A DNA stretch of 64,000 bases from Pandoraea nosoerga (GTDB taxonomy: Bacteria > Pseudomonadota > Gammaproteobacteria > Burkholderiales > Burkholderiaceae): assembly GCF_902459585.1 (NCBI RefSeq), contig NZ_CABPSC010000006.1, forward strand, positions 62,001-126,000, given 5' to 3'. Under the pieces are notes generated by a model that did not search any database, was not told the origin of the DNA, and was given only the letters and a program-made list of their open reading frames with translations. Positions 19,283 to 27,646 of this stretch are shown one piece after another. The translations under genes and the position numbers were made by a program. The first letter of the stretch is position 1, and each line of letters begins with the position of its first letter.

Positions 19283-19529
19283 CGATTCGAAAAAACTATT
19301 GAAAATCAGGCGTTTAACGCCGTTGAAACGGGCATATGGCAGGTCAATGGCGGGGTTCGGGCGCGAAATCGACCGCAAACGCCGCTGCGCGCAACAGCTT
19401 GTTTGATCGGACGGGGTTTATTGCACAGAGCGTCAGCAGTAGAGTGACATCGTGAAGTCCCCCGTCGTCGTGGCTCGCAGGGTGCGCCGCACCGCGGACG
19501 ACGACGGCAACAAAGACAGGAGCAAGACA

Positions 19530-19646
19530 ATGGCCGCCCTCGGTTCTTTCCTTTTGCTGGCGAGCGCTTCGGTGCTCACGGCCTCGTATCTGCGCAGCCG
19601 TGCCGCCCGCTCGCGCCGTCAGGAAGCCCGCGTAACGCGCCGCTGA
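19530..19646 (+). CDS. Predicted small membrane protein (38 aa)
   Basis: An ATG at 19530 has a good ribosome site (AGGAG, 7 bases before it). The product is one hydrophobic helix (MAALGSFLLLASASVLTASY) followed by a very basic tail (LRSRAARSRRQEARVTRR), the usual form of a single-pass inner-membrane microprotein with a cytoplasmic tail. An in-frame GTG at 19452 would lengthen it by 26 residues but has no ribosome site. Function unknown. Confidence 0.42.
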   Translation: MAALGSFLLLASASVLTASYLRSRAARSRRQEARVTRR

Positions 19647-19834
19647 GCCCGACGGCGAGGCGGCGGCTCGTTCAGACCACGAAACGGCGCTATCGCCGTC
19701 ATCGGCAAGTCATTATTTCGTTTTCAGCAATGCGCCCTTCTCCGAGCGCGCATTTTTCTCCTTGTTTCGCCGGCGTAGATTGGCAGCAATGACGACGCCC
19801 ATGGTGGACGTCTCGCCAGACAGGAGAAACGAAC

Positions 19835-20074
19835 ATGAAGCAAGCGCTGATCGCCTCGGCCTTCGCCGCCGCCTTGTTGAGCACGGGCGCCGTGACCGCC
19901 GCCGAAAACACGCAACCCGCCCCCGCGCCGCAGCCGGCTCAGCAAACGCAGCCCCGGCAGCCGGCGCAGGCCCAGCCGGGCCCGGTGGCGGCACCGCAGA
20001 CCACCACGGTCGCCCCGGTCTACGAAGTCCCGGGCCGCGTGAACCGCGCCGGCTCGATCTACTTCGGCCAATGA
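19835..20074 (+). CDS. Small exported Pro/Gln-rich protein (79 aa)
   Basis: An AGGAG site 8 bases before the ATG supports the start. Residues 1-22 form a signal peptide (KQALIASAFAAALLSTGAVT). The mature part is a Pro-Gln-Ala low-complexity stretch, then VAPVYEVPGRVNRAGSIYFG with a final Gln. The closing AGS-x-YFG matches the end of the DUF4148 protein at 27068 (AAGSTYFGN), so this is probably a divergent relative in the same secreted group. Function unknown. Confidence 0.6.
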   Translation: MKQALIASAFAAALLSTGAVTAAENTQPAPAPQPAQQTQPRQPAQAQPGPVAAPQTTTVAPVYEVPGRVNRAGSIYFGQ

Positions 20075-20117
20075 GCGTCGGCGGCAACATCCGGCGCCGC
20101 CGGTTCTGACGCGGCGC

Positions 20118-20159
20118 AAAAAGAACGGCAAGCCGGGGAGCCATCCGCCGGCCTGCCGT
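20118..20159 (-). terminator. Terminator downstream of MHS transporter
   Basis: A 12-bp stem with one mismatch (20125-20136 with 20148-20159) is followed on the minus strand by TTCTTTTT. It is about 100 bases past the transporter stop and 50 bases past the convergent small gene, so it may serve both. Confidence 0.6.
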
Positions 20160-20257
20160 GTTCCCGAGGCCCGGGACCCTTCACCTCCGTCCTCTTCCCG
20201 TTCTCTTTCCCCGTTCTCTTCCCCCGTCCGCTCGGCCCCCTTCGTCGATCGCCTCCC

Positions 20258-21565
20258 TCAGTAGGTCCGCTTCATCGCCGCCGCGCACGCCGCGGACAGG
20301 CATCCCACCGCCAACACATACACCGCGATCCACCACGGCTTGCCGCCGCCGTATTCGAGCAGCGTCGCGGCCACCAGCGGCGTGATCGAGCTCGAGACGA
20401 TGCCCGAGACCTGGTACACCACCGAAATACCCGTGTACCGCACGCGCGTGTCGAAAAGCTCGCAGAACATCGACGCCTCCGGCCCGTACACGAACGCGTA
20501 GATCACGCCGAGCGGCACGATCACCGCAAGCGATACGGCCCAGATGTTCGATGCGTAGTGCATTACCGCGAGCGCCGGCACCGAGGCCACGCCGCAGGCG
20601 AGCGCCCCCCAGCCGAACACGCGGCGACGGCCCGCGCGATCGGAGAGCTTCGACGCATAGGGAATGGCCGCCACGAGCACCAGCGCGGCGAGCGTGACGG
20701 CCACGAGAATCGGCGTTTTTGGGAAATGCAGCGTGCCCACGAGATACGAGATCGCGAACACGGCATAGACGTTGAACACCACGCCGTCGATGTAGCGCGC
20801 ACCCCAGCCCAGCAGTACGTTGCGCCGATAGTCGCGCGCGATCTCCGAGAGCGGCACGTGCGCCACTCGCTGACTGTCCCTGATACGGGCGAACTCCGGC
20901 GTCTCCAGCACCCGCAGCCGGATGAACATGCCGACGGCCACGAGCAACAGGCTGAGCATGAACGCCACGCGCCATCCCCACGACATGAACTGGGCATCAG
21001 TCAGGGTCGACGAGAGCAGGGCGACGACGCCCGTCGACAGGCACAGTCCGACCGCCAGCCCGATCTGCGGGTACGCCGCGAACTGCCCGCGCCTGTCGCG
21101 CGGTGCGTACTCGAACGCCATGAGCACCGCGCCGCCCCATTCGCCGCCCAGACCGATGCCCTGCAACAGACGCAGGAACAGCAGGATCAGGGGCGCCGCG
21201 ATGCCAATGCTCTGGTACGTCGGCACCAGGCCGATCAGGAACGTGGACACGCCCATGATAGTGAGCGTGACGATGAGCAAGGGCTTGCGCCCGAGCCGGT
21301 CGCCGAAGTGGCCGAACAGAATGCCGCCGAGCGGCCGGGTCGCGAAGCCCACGGCGTAGACGGTGTAAGCGAGCGCCGTGGCCACGAATGCGTCGCCGCT
21401 CGGAAAGAAAAGCTTGTTGAAAACGAGTCCTGTGACAGTGCCGTACAGGAAGAAGTCGTACCACTCGACGGTCGTACCGATCAGGCTGGCAAGCGCGACC
21501 GTGCGCACCGCTTTTTCGGCGGACGCCGCATCGCTGCCGCTCACGCCGGAGAGAACCTGTTCCAT
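20258..21565 (-). CDS. MHS-family MFS transporter (organic acid/osmolyte symporter type)
   Basis: This 435-residue protein has the metabolite:H+ symporter signatures: ASLIGTTVEWYDFFLYGTVT in helix 1, AVGFATRPLGGILFGHFGDR with GRKPLL, and LLQGIGLGGEWGGAVLMAFE. Relatives (KgtP, ShiA, ProP, CitA) import dicarboxylates, shikimate, betaine or citrate. The AGGAGG site before 21565 fixes the start. It lies downstream of the iron alcohol dehydrogenase on the same strand, 220 bases away, so they may share a transcript and a substrate pathway. Confidence 0.87.
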   Translation of the reverse strand: MEQVLSGVSGSDAASAEKAVRTVALASLIGTTVEWYDFFLYGTVTGLVFNKLFFPSGDAFVATALAYTVYAVGFATRPLGGILFGHFGDRLGRKPLLIVTLTIMGVSTFLIGLVPTYQSIGIAAPLILLFLRLLQGIGLGGEWGGAVLMAFEYAPRDRRGQFAAYPQIGLAVGLCLSTGVVALLSSTLTDAQFMSWGWRVAFMLSLLLVAVGMFIRLRVLETPEFARIRDSQRVAHVPLSEIARDYRRNVLLGWGARYIDGVVFNVYAVFAISYLVGTLHFPKTPILVAVTLAALVLVAAIPYASKLSDRAGRRRVFGWGALACGVASVPALAVMHYASNIWAVSLAVIVPLGVIYAFVYGPEASMFCELFDTRVRYTGISVVYQVSGIVSSSITPLVAATLLEYGGGKPWWIAVYVLAVGCLSAACAAAMKRTY

Positions 21566-21787
21566 TGCGCCTCCTGTTGATGCGCCGCGCCGTGGCGGCG
21601 CGCTGCGACGCACGGTCTGCGCCGGGCGTCTGTCTCCTGTGATGTCTCGATGCCGCGCCGTGGCGCGCGGCGGTTCTTCTTGATGATGGGTGATGCTGGA
21701 GCTGCGGGGACTGCGGGGACTGCTGGTAAGGCTCGAAACCACGCATGCACGACCGTGGACCGCCGGGCCGGGGCGGCCGTCGATCGG

Positions 21788-22894
21788 TCAGGCCGCTGCG
21801 CCGATGAAGTTGCGCCCGCGCGGGCCGTCCAGCGCGGCGGCGATCATGGCGCTCGACTCGGGTTCGCTCACGCCATACGCCGCGAACTCCGTCGCGACGC
21901 CCAGGCCGTTCAGAAACGCGGTGAGCCGCGCCGGCGCACTGGCGATATCGCCGTCGAACACCTGCGCGAGCACGGCGTCGCGGTCCGGGCGGCGTCCGAT
22001 GGCCAGCCGCATCACGGCAGGCAGCGTGAACGAACAGGCAATGCCGTGCGGCAGGCCGTGACGGATCGTCATGTCGTAGGAAATCGAGTGCGCGAGCGCG
22101 GTCTTCGTGTTCGAGAACGCCAGTCCCGCCTGCAACGCGGCGAGCGCGGCACGGCTGCGCAGCGCCTCGTCGTCGAGCGCCGCCATAAGTTGCGGCAGCA
22201 CGTGCATCATGTCGCGCGCCGCCGCCACGGCGAACGTGTCGGAGATCGGATTGGCGTTGACGTTCCAGATCGCTTCGAGCGCATGCGAGAGCGCGTCGAG
22301 CCCGCTTTGCAACGTGATGGCGCCCGGCAGCGAGCGTGTGAGCCGCGGGTCGACGATCGCCGCTTCCGGCCACGTCTGCGGCAGATGCAGCGAGTACTTC
22401 CTGCGCTTCACATGGCGGTCCCACAGCGTGGCCCACGGCGTGACCTCGCTGCCCGTGCCGGCCGTCGTGGGGATGGTAATCAGACGCTTGGTGCGCGTGG
22501 GGCGGAAGCTGCCGCCGGCCTCGCGCGCCTCGAGCGCATCGACGAGCGTGCCGAAGCGCTCGTCATCTCCGGCGACCATCAGCAGCTTGGCCGTGTCGAG
22601 CGCGCTGCCGCCACCCAGCGCCACGATCACTTCGCAATGCGCGTACTCGCGCCAGAACTGGCCGTACATGGGTGCGAGTTCGCGCACGTCCGGGTTCGGG
22701 CTCACCTGATCGATCACCCCGGCCAGACGTCGCCCGAGCAACGCCTCGACCTGTCCGGTCATACCGAGCGAGCGCGCTTCCGGCATGGTGACGAGTACCG
22801 CGCGGCGTTCGCCGACGAGCGCGGGCAAATGCGCGAGCGCCCCTGCGCCGAAATGAACGTCGACCGGATTGTGAAAGCGTGAGCGTGCAGTCAT
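21788..22894 (-). CDS. Iron-containing alcohol dehydrogenase, probably phosphonate-metabolism type
   Basis: The 368-residue protein is a group III alcohol dehydrogenase. NAD binding is marked by [10 protein letters not shown] (94-103). The four metal ligands are intact: Asp200 and His204 in [11 protein letters not shown], His269 in AHSISYD and His283 in GLPHG. The sequence style and the neighbouring LysR gene resemble the subfamily linked to 2-aminoethylphosphonate breakdown, where phosphonoacetaldehyde is reduced. That assignment is inference, since no phnW, phnX or phnA lies nearby. Other options are maleylacetate or a simple aldehyde as substrate. Confidence 0.8.
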   Translation of the reverse strand: MTARSRFHNPVDVHFGAGALAHLPALVGERRAVLVTMPEARSLGMTGQVEALLGRRLAGVIDQVSPNPDVRELAPMYGQFWREYAHCEVIVALGGGSALDTAKLLMVAGDDERFGTLVDALEAREAGGSFRPTRTKRLITIPTTAGTGSEVTPWATLWDRHVKRRKYSLHLPQTWPEAAIVDPRLTRSLPGAITLQSGLDALSHALEAIWNVNANPISDTFAVAAARDMMHVLPQLMAALDDEALRSRAALAALQAGLAFSNTKTALAHSISYDMTIRHGLPHGIACSFTLPAVMRLAIGRRPDRDAVLAQVFDGDIASAPARLTAFLNGLGVATEFAAYGVSEPESSAMIAAALDGPRGRNFIGAAA

Positions 22895-23042
22895 GGCGTG
22901 GGCGGTGCCGCCGCGCGTGGGCGCCGGCAGCCGATCGAGGAAGATTGAGCTGGATTATGGTGAGCGACGACCTATACTTCCAATTCACATTTTTTCCACG
23001 ACCTATTCGTCCAATCTATACCTCGTCACGGGAGCGTCATCG

Positions 23043-23906
23043 ATGCGGATAACCCAATTGCGCTCGTTCCACGCGGTCGCACGGCACGGCAGCGTGACGC
23101 GCGCGGCGCAGGCGTTGCATGTGAGCCAGCCCACGATGACCACGCAGATTCGCGCGCTGGAGGAGACCTATGGTGTGGAGTTGTTCTACCGGCATGGGCG
23201 CGGCCTCACGCTCACGCCGACCGGCAAGGCGCTATACGCGGTGAGCCTGCGCATCTTCGCGGATGAAGCCGAGGCGCTCGGCCTGCTCAGGGAGCACGGC
23301 GGTCTGCGCACGGGGGAGCTGCGCATCGGCGCGGTGGGCCCGCATCACGCCATGGAGATCGTGGCCGCGTTCCAGCCGCGGTATCCGGGCATCCGCATCT
23401 CGATGCGTCCCGGCAACTCGGAGGAGATGATCGAAAGTCTGCTGGCGTACCGCACGGACGTCGCGGTCCTCGCCCGATACCACGACGACGCGCGCCTGCA
23501 CGCGGTCCCGTATCGCACGCACCCGGTCGTCCTGCTGGTGCCGGGCACGCACCGGTTCGCGAAGCGCCGCAGCGTGACGCTCGCCGAATTGGCCGACGAG
23601 CCGATGCTCATGCGCGAGCCGGGATCGACCACGCGTCACGCGCTCGAAGCCGCGATGCAAGACGCGGGCGTTTCGCCGAACGTGGTCATGGAGATCGGCA
23701 GCCGCGAAGCGATTCGCGAGGCGGTGATTCTCGGGCTGGGCGTCGCGGCCGTGTCCGCGCGCGAGCATACGCCCGACAAGCGGCTGGCCACGGTGGCGAT
23801 CGGCGACGCCCGCGTCGAGACCACGACCGTCGTCGTGTGTCTGGCGGAGCGCCGCGAGGCGCGCGTGATCGCGTCGTTTCTGGAGGTGGTCGCCGCGCTG
23901 GTGTGA
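23043..23906 (+). CDS. LysR-family regulator, aminoethylphosphonate-type
   Basis: A 287-residue LysR protein: [54 protein letters not shown], then an effector domain starting [18 protein letters not shown] with [20 protein letters not shown]. This pattern resembles the LysR group associated with aminoethylphosphonate catabolism. It is divergent from the alcohol dehydrogenase with 148 bases between starts and probably activates that gene and the MHS transporter. The ATG at 23043 gives standard LysR length. Confidence 0.85.
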   Translation: MRITQLRSFHAVARHGSVTRAAQALHVSQPTMTTQIRALEETYGVELFYRHGRGLTLTPTGKALYAVSLRIFADEAEALGLLREHGGLRTGELRIGAVGPHHAMEIVAAFQPRYPGIRISMRPGNSEEMIESLLAYRTDVAVLARYHDDARLHAVPYRTHPVVLLVPGTHRFAKRRSVTLAELADEPMLMREPGSTTRHALEAAMQDAGVSPNVVMEIGSREAIREAVILGLGVAAVSAREHTPDKRLATVAIGDARVETTTVVVCLAERREARVIASFLEVVAALV

Positions 23907-23959
23907 CGGCCCGCCACCGGGTGCGATGAAGGCCGATCCCGGCGGCGCCCCGGTGCGCG

Positions 23960-24823
23960 TCACATCACCTGGCTGGCGGCGAGCACGGCGGCGGACGCCG
24001 CCAGGCAATAAATGCCGAACAGGTACCAACGGCCATGTTCGAGCCAGCGCGAGAGCCAGCGCAGCGCGATCAGGCCCGCGAGAAAGCTGAAGACCATGCC
24101 GGCGAGGCACGGCGCGAGCACCGTGGCGAAGTGCCCCGAGAGCGTGTGCGCACCGCCCGAGCTGTACAGCCGATAGGCCTCCTTGACGATCACCGGCGGC
24201 GTGAGCACCACGGCGAGCGCGAAGCTGAATTCCTCCACGCGAACCTTGTCGAGCCCGCGCAGCATGCCCGTCGAAATGGTGGAGCCCGAGCGCGAGAATC
24301 CGCGCAGCGGCAGGCACAGCCCCTGCACCGCGCCGATCCAGGCCGAGTCCGCAGCGCGCATCTCAGCACATATGGGGCGATCGTCCGTCGGCGCACGCTT
24401 GCGGCCGGAAATCAGGATCAGGAGACCCGCCATCGCGAGACCGGCGCTGATGATGTAGAGGTTGCCGAAGAGATGTTCGATCTCGGCGTGCTCGCTGCCG
24501 CGCATGAGCCCCTTCTCGATGAACAGCATCAACGCGAGACCGATCACGCCTGTGAAGGCGGTGGCGATGACGACCTGCTTGGCGTTGTGGACGAAGGCGT
24601 GCTTCGACGAGAAGTAGCGCGCTCGCCACGACTTCCAGAAGTAGACGATGACCGCGAGCATCGTGCCCGTGTGGAGCATTACCAGCAACAGGGTCATGGC
24701 CGGCGCCGACGGGTCGAGCCCCATGAGCTTCTCGGCCATGATGACGTGTGCCGAACTCGACACGGGAAGCAGCTCCGCAATGCCCTGCACGATCGCGAGC
24801 ACCAGTACTTGCAGATAATCCAT
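23960..24823 (-). CDS. uppP: Undecaprenyl-diphosphatase, UppP/BacA family
   Basis: This 287-residue, 8-helix membrane enzyme recycles undecaprenyl diphosphate for cell-wall synthesis and gives bacitracin tolerance. The first active-site motif is present (IVQGIAELLPVSSSAH, with Gln and Glu spaced as in BacA). The second motif reads RGFSRSGST, where most family members have PGxSRSxxT, so the initial Pro is changed to Arg; the Ser-Arg-Ser core is intact. The GAGGA site before the ATG at 24823 sets the start. It may be a second, specialised UppP copy. Confidence 0.85.
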   Translation of the reverse strand: MDYLQVLVLAIVQGIAELLPVSSSAHVIMAEKLMGLDPSAPAMTLLLVMLHTGTMLAVIVYFWKSWRARYFSSKHAFVHNAKQVVIATAFTGVIGLALMLFIEKGLMRGSEHAEIEHLFGNLYIISAGLAMAGLLILISGRKRAPTDDRPICAEMRAADSAWIGAVQGLCLPLRGFSRSGSTISTGMLRGLDKVRVEEFSFALAVVLTPPVIVKEAYRLYSSGGAHTLSGHFATVLAPCLAGMVFSFLAGLIALRWLSRWLEHGRWYLFGIYCLAASAAVLAASQVM

Positions 24824-24983
24824 GCGCAATCCTCGAGAGACGGGCAAGGACACTACGCCGCGCAGGTGACGATCTGGTGACAGTCACATGACAGCAGTCC
24901 GGGCGCCTGCCCCCGACCCGTTGCCGCGCATGATACTCCGCCAGAATTGGCGCCGAATGAGGGATCGGCCGGCGTGTCCCGCA

Positions 24984-25031
24984 TTCAGCGACCGTTCAGC
25001 GACCGTTCAGCGACCGTTCAGCGACCGTTCA
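24984..25031. repeat. 11-bp tandem repeat at the 3' end of the metY-like gene
   Basis: The unit TTCAGCGACCG is present in four perfect head-to-tail copies (24984-25027) plus a partial fifth. The stop codon of the metY-like gene (25029-25031, minus strand) is inside the partial copy. Confidence 0.9.
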
Positions 25032-26378
25032 GCGTCCCAGCGCCTGATCCAGATCGGCGAGCAGATCGTCGATGTGCTCGATACCGATGGACAGGCGCAC
25101 CGTCTCCTCGCTCACGCCGGCCTTGCGCAATTCCTCGGGCGAGAGCTGGCGATGCGTGGTCGACGCCGGATGCGTGGCGAGCGACTTCGCGTCGCCAATG
25201 TTGACGAGGCGCGTGAAGAGCCGCAGCGCATCCTGGAACGCCGCACCCGCCGCGCGCCCGCCCTTCACGCCGAACGTGAGAATGCCGGGCCCGCGCCCCG
25301 ACAGGTACTTTTGCACGAGTGCGTGATCCGGGTGCGTCGGCAGGCCGGCGTAGTTCACCCATTCGACCTTCGGATGCGAGTTCAGGAACTGCGCGACCTT
25401 CAACGCGTTGTCCGTGATGCGGTCCAGGCGCAACGCAAGCGTCTCGATGCCTTGCAGGATCTGGAAGGCGTTGAACGGCGAGATCGCCGCGCCGGTATTG
25501 CGCAGCGGCACCACGCGCGCGCGTCCGATGTAGGCCGCCGGGCCGAACGCCTCCGTGTACACCACGCCGTGATAGCTCACGTCGGGCTCGTTCAGGCGCC
25601 TGAAGCGCGCCTTGTGGTCCGCCCAGGGGAATTTTCCGGAGTCGACGATCGCACCGCCCAGGCTCGTGCCATGGCCGCCGAGGTACTTCGTGAGCGAATG
25701 CACGACGATATCCGCGCCATGCTCGAACGGGCGCAGCAGATACGGCGTGGGCACGGTGTTGTCGATGATGAGCGCAATGCCGTGCCGGTGCGCAATATCG
25801 GCCAGCTTCGCGATGTCGGTGATGTTGCCCAGCGGGTTGCCGACCGACTCGGCGAAGATCGCCTTCGTGTTGGCATCGATGAGCGGCTCGAACGACTCGG
25901 GCTCGCGCGGGTCGGCAAAGCGCGTGGCGATGCCCGAGAGCGGCAGCGTGTGTGCGAGCAGGTTGTAAGTGCCGCCGTACAACGTGCTGGCCGCCACGAT
26001 GTTGTCGCCGGCCTCGGCGATGGTCTGGATGGCGTAGGTCACGGCAGCCTGGCCGGACGCGAGCGCCAGCGCGGCCACGCCGCCTTCGAGCGCGGCGACG
26101 CGCTGCTCGAGCACGTCCTGCGTCGGGTTCATGATGCGCGTGTAGATGTTGCCCGGCACCTTGAGGTCGAACAGGTCGGCGCCATGCTGCGTGTCGTCGA
26201 AGGCGTAGGCCACCGTCTGATAGATCGGCACCGCCACGGCCCGCGTGGTCGGGTCGGGCTGGTAGCCGCCGTGGACCGCCAGCGTCTCGAGACGCCATTG
26301 CGGGGTTTGCGGGGTTTGCGGGGTTTGCGGGGTTTGCGGGGTTTGCGGGTCTTGCGTGGCTTCGGCCTTGTCGCTCAT
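25029..26378 (-). CDS. metY: O-acetylhomoserine (thiol)-lyase-type sulfhydrylase
   Basis: A 449-residue PLP enzyme of the Cys/Met metabolism family, about as long as MetY. It should make homocysteine from O-acetylhomoserine and sulfide. Seen features: ETLAVHGGYQPDPTTRAVAV, PIYQTVAYAF, YTRIMNPTQDVLEQRVAALE, Asp206 in IIDNTVPTPYL and the PLP Lys231 in HSLTKYLGGHGTSLGG. The N-terminus carries a (Thr-Pro-Gln) repeat encoded by a 9-bp tandem repeat, absent from ordinary family members. The ATG at 26378 precedes it. Cystathionine-gamma-lyase function is less likely because of the long FRRLNEPDVSYHGVVYTE insertion typical of MetY. Confidence 0.87.
   Translation of the reverse strand: MSDKAEATQDPQTPQTPQTPQTPQTPQWRLETLAVHGGYQPDPTTRAVAVPIYQTVAYAFDDTQHGADLFDLKVPGNIYTRIMNPTQDVLEQRVAALEGGVAALALASGQAAVTYAIQTIAEAGDNIVAASTLYGGTYNLLAHTLPLSGIATRFADPREPESFEPLIDANTKAIFAESVGNPLGNITDIAKLADIAHRHGIALIIDNTVPTPYLLRPFEHGADIVVHSLTKYLGGHGTSLGGAIVDSGKFPWADHKARFRRLNEPDVSYHGVVYTEAFGPAAYIGRARVVPLRNTGAAISPFNAFQILQGIETLALRLDRITDNALKVAQFLNSHPKVEWVNYAGLPTHPDHALVQKYLSGRGPGILTFGVKGGRAAGAAFQDALRLFTRLVNIGDAKSLATHPASTTHRQLSPEELRKAGVSEETVRLSIGIEHIDDLLADLDQALGR
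26302..26346 (-). repeat. In-frame 9-bp repeat in the metY-like gene
   Basis: Five perfect copies of GGGGTTTGC (plus strand) code on the minus strand for repeated Pro-Gln-Thr near residues 10-26. A sixth, degenerate copy follows. The 9-bp length means copy-number change would lengthen or shorten the tail without a frameshift. Confidence 0.9.
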
Positions 26379-26736
26379 GTCGAATGTCTCCGGATAAACA
26401 GGACGCTCCATTGCGGGAACGGTTGGTTCGGTCTCGGATGCCCATTCTAAGGGCCGGCTTGCCGCCGCTTTAGCTTCGATTGGCACATGCTTAGCAACAC
26501 GCTCCGCGCACCGAGCGCAACCGTTCACCGCAGGGCTGCGCCGAGCGAGCGCCGATTCGCACGGCGTCCATCGCATCGTCCCAAGTCGCCGTGCCGGCTT
26601 CGCGACGTACCGGCTCCCGTCCGGATTCCCGCGCCCGGAAATCGCGATCGAAATGTTGCACTTCTTTTGCGGTGGTAACCCCAAAAGCCCCGGTTGGCGG
26701 GTGTTTCCACGGATCGGTCAGGGCGTTTTGCACCGG

Positions 26737-26969
26737 CATTCCACAAGGTTATGCACAGGAAAAGCCCGGGATTCCCACAGGAAATCCACTGCTTTATCCC
26801 CGTTTTTTCAGGACATATCCACCGACTATCCCCACGATATTCACCGGTTATCCCCGTCGAATCGACGACTTTTCCCTCGACTGTCCACCGGTTATCCCGC
26901 CGTCATCCACAAGGTTGTCCACAGGCAAAACGGCGCTTGTTCACAGCCTTATCGACAGACTTGTCCACA
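26737..26969 (+). other. Non-coding cluster of DnaA-box-like 9-mers
   Basis: Between the metY-like gene and the DUF4148 gene, 690 bases hold no credible gene. In 230 of them the plus strand carries about a dozen close matches to TTATCCACA, all in one direction. Single-mismatch copies are TTATGCACA (26749), TCATCCACA (26903), TTGTCCACA (26915), TTATCGACA (26949) and TTGTCCACA (26961). Two-mismatch copies include 26794, 26815, 26826, 26848 and 26937. No dnaA, dnaN, rpmH or parAB gene is near. It could be a DnaA-titrating or reactivating site, or a secondary origin relic. Confidence 0.6.
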
Positions 26970-27020
26970 AGATCGGCGCGTAACGTAAATCCCCGTGTTG
27001 ACGCGCGAATTGGCCGCACA

Positions 27021-27050
27021 AAACAAAATCGGCCGCCAAAGGGCGGCCGA
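27021..27050 (-). terminator. Intrinsic terminator of second DUF4148 gene
   Basis: TCGGCCGCC (27029-27037) pairs with GGCGGCCGA (27042-27050). On the minus strand TTTTGTTT follows. It is 18 bases past the stop codon. Confidence 0.85.
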
Positions 27051-27067
27051 CCTGCAGTGAAGCGGGA

Positions 27068-27370
27068 TCAGTTGCCGAAGTACGTCGAACCGGCAGCGAC
27101 CATCTGGCCGACCGAACCCGGCGTCACCGCCGACGTCGCACCGCCAACGGTCGCGACCGACTTCGGATAGACGGCGTCGTGTTGTTGCACCAGGCCGGCT
27201 TGCTGCGCCTGCGCCAGTTCTTCACGAACCTGGGCGCGCGAGAGCACGCTGGTCTGCGGGACCCACGAGAATTCCGACGGACCGTCGAAAGCGTCGCTGG
27301 CGAAAGCCGAACCAGCCGAGACGGCCAGCATCGCGGAAATCAGGGCAGAGGTGATAAGTGTGCGCTTCAT
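27068..27370 (-). CDS. DUF4148 exported protein
   Basis: A 100-residue protein with signal peptide MKRTLITSALISAMLAVSAG, cut near AFA-SD. The mature part has the DUF4148 element LSRAQVREELAQAQQAGLVQ and ends VAAGSTYFGN. It is a paralogue of the protein at 18805. The ATG at 27370 has an AGGAG site 8 bases upstream; an earlier in-frame start is less likely. Periplasmic, function unknown. Confidence 0.82.
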   Translation of the reverse strand: MKRTLITSALISAMLAVSAGSAFASDAFDGPSEFSWVPQTSVLSRAQVREELAQAQQAGLVQQHDAVYPKSVATVGGATSAVTPGSVGQMVAAGSTYFGN

Positions 27371-27533
27371 GGTATTTCTCCTGTCTGTTTGAAACGAGGC
27401 GATGTTCAATTCATCGTCGACAGATGCAGTCTATTACCCGCGCCTATTGCAATAAATACGATAATTGCCAATTTTAAATTGCAGTTTTGGAAATAATCAG
27501 AACGAACGTCAGCCCTTTCGGGCATCGAAAACG

Positions 27534-27561
27534 AAAAAAAGGGACGCCGGATGGCGTCCCT
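27534..27561 (-). terminator. Intrinsic terminator of uvrA
   Basis: GGGACGCC (27541-27548) pairs with GGCGTCCC (27553-27560). On the minus strand seven T follow. It lies about 85 bases past the uvrA stop. Confidence 0.85.
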
Positions 27562-27603
27562 GCAGAGGGCGGCGAGGGCCGGGCTTGCCGGACCCTCGGG
27601 CCG

Positions 27604-27645
27604 TTGACTCTCTGGCCTTGACTCTCGAGCCTTGACTCTCTAGCC
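27604..27645. repeat. 14-bp tandem repeat beside the uvrA stop
   Basis: Three copies of TTGACTCTCNNGCC lie head to tail at 27604-27617, 27618-27631 and 27632-27645, with variation only at two middle bases. The array ends 1 base before the uvrA stop codon. Confidence 0.85.
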
Positions 27646-27646
27646 G

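Noticed and set aside
26379-27067. Main chromosomal origin (oriC)
   Set aside because: No dnaA, dnaN, rpmH, gidA or parAB nearby and most boxes carry mismatches. I keep it only as a DnaA-box-like cluster.
26591-27170. Open frames across the DnaA-box-like cluster
   Set aside because: Three overlapping frames are open, none has a family motif or ribosome site, and the signal is explained by repeated TTATCC-like words.
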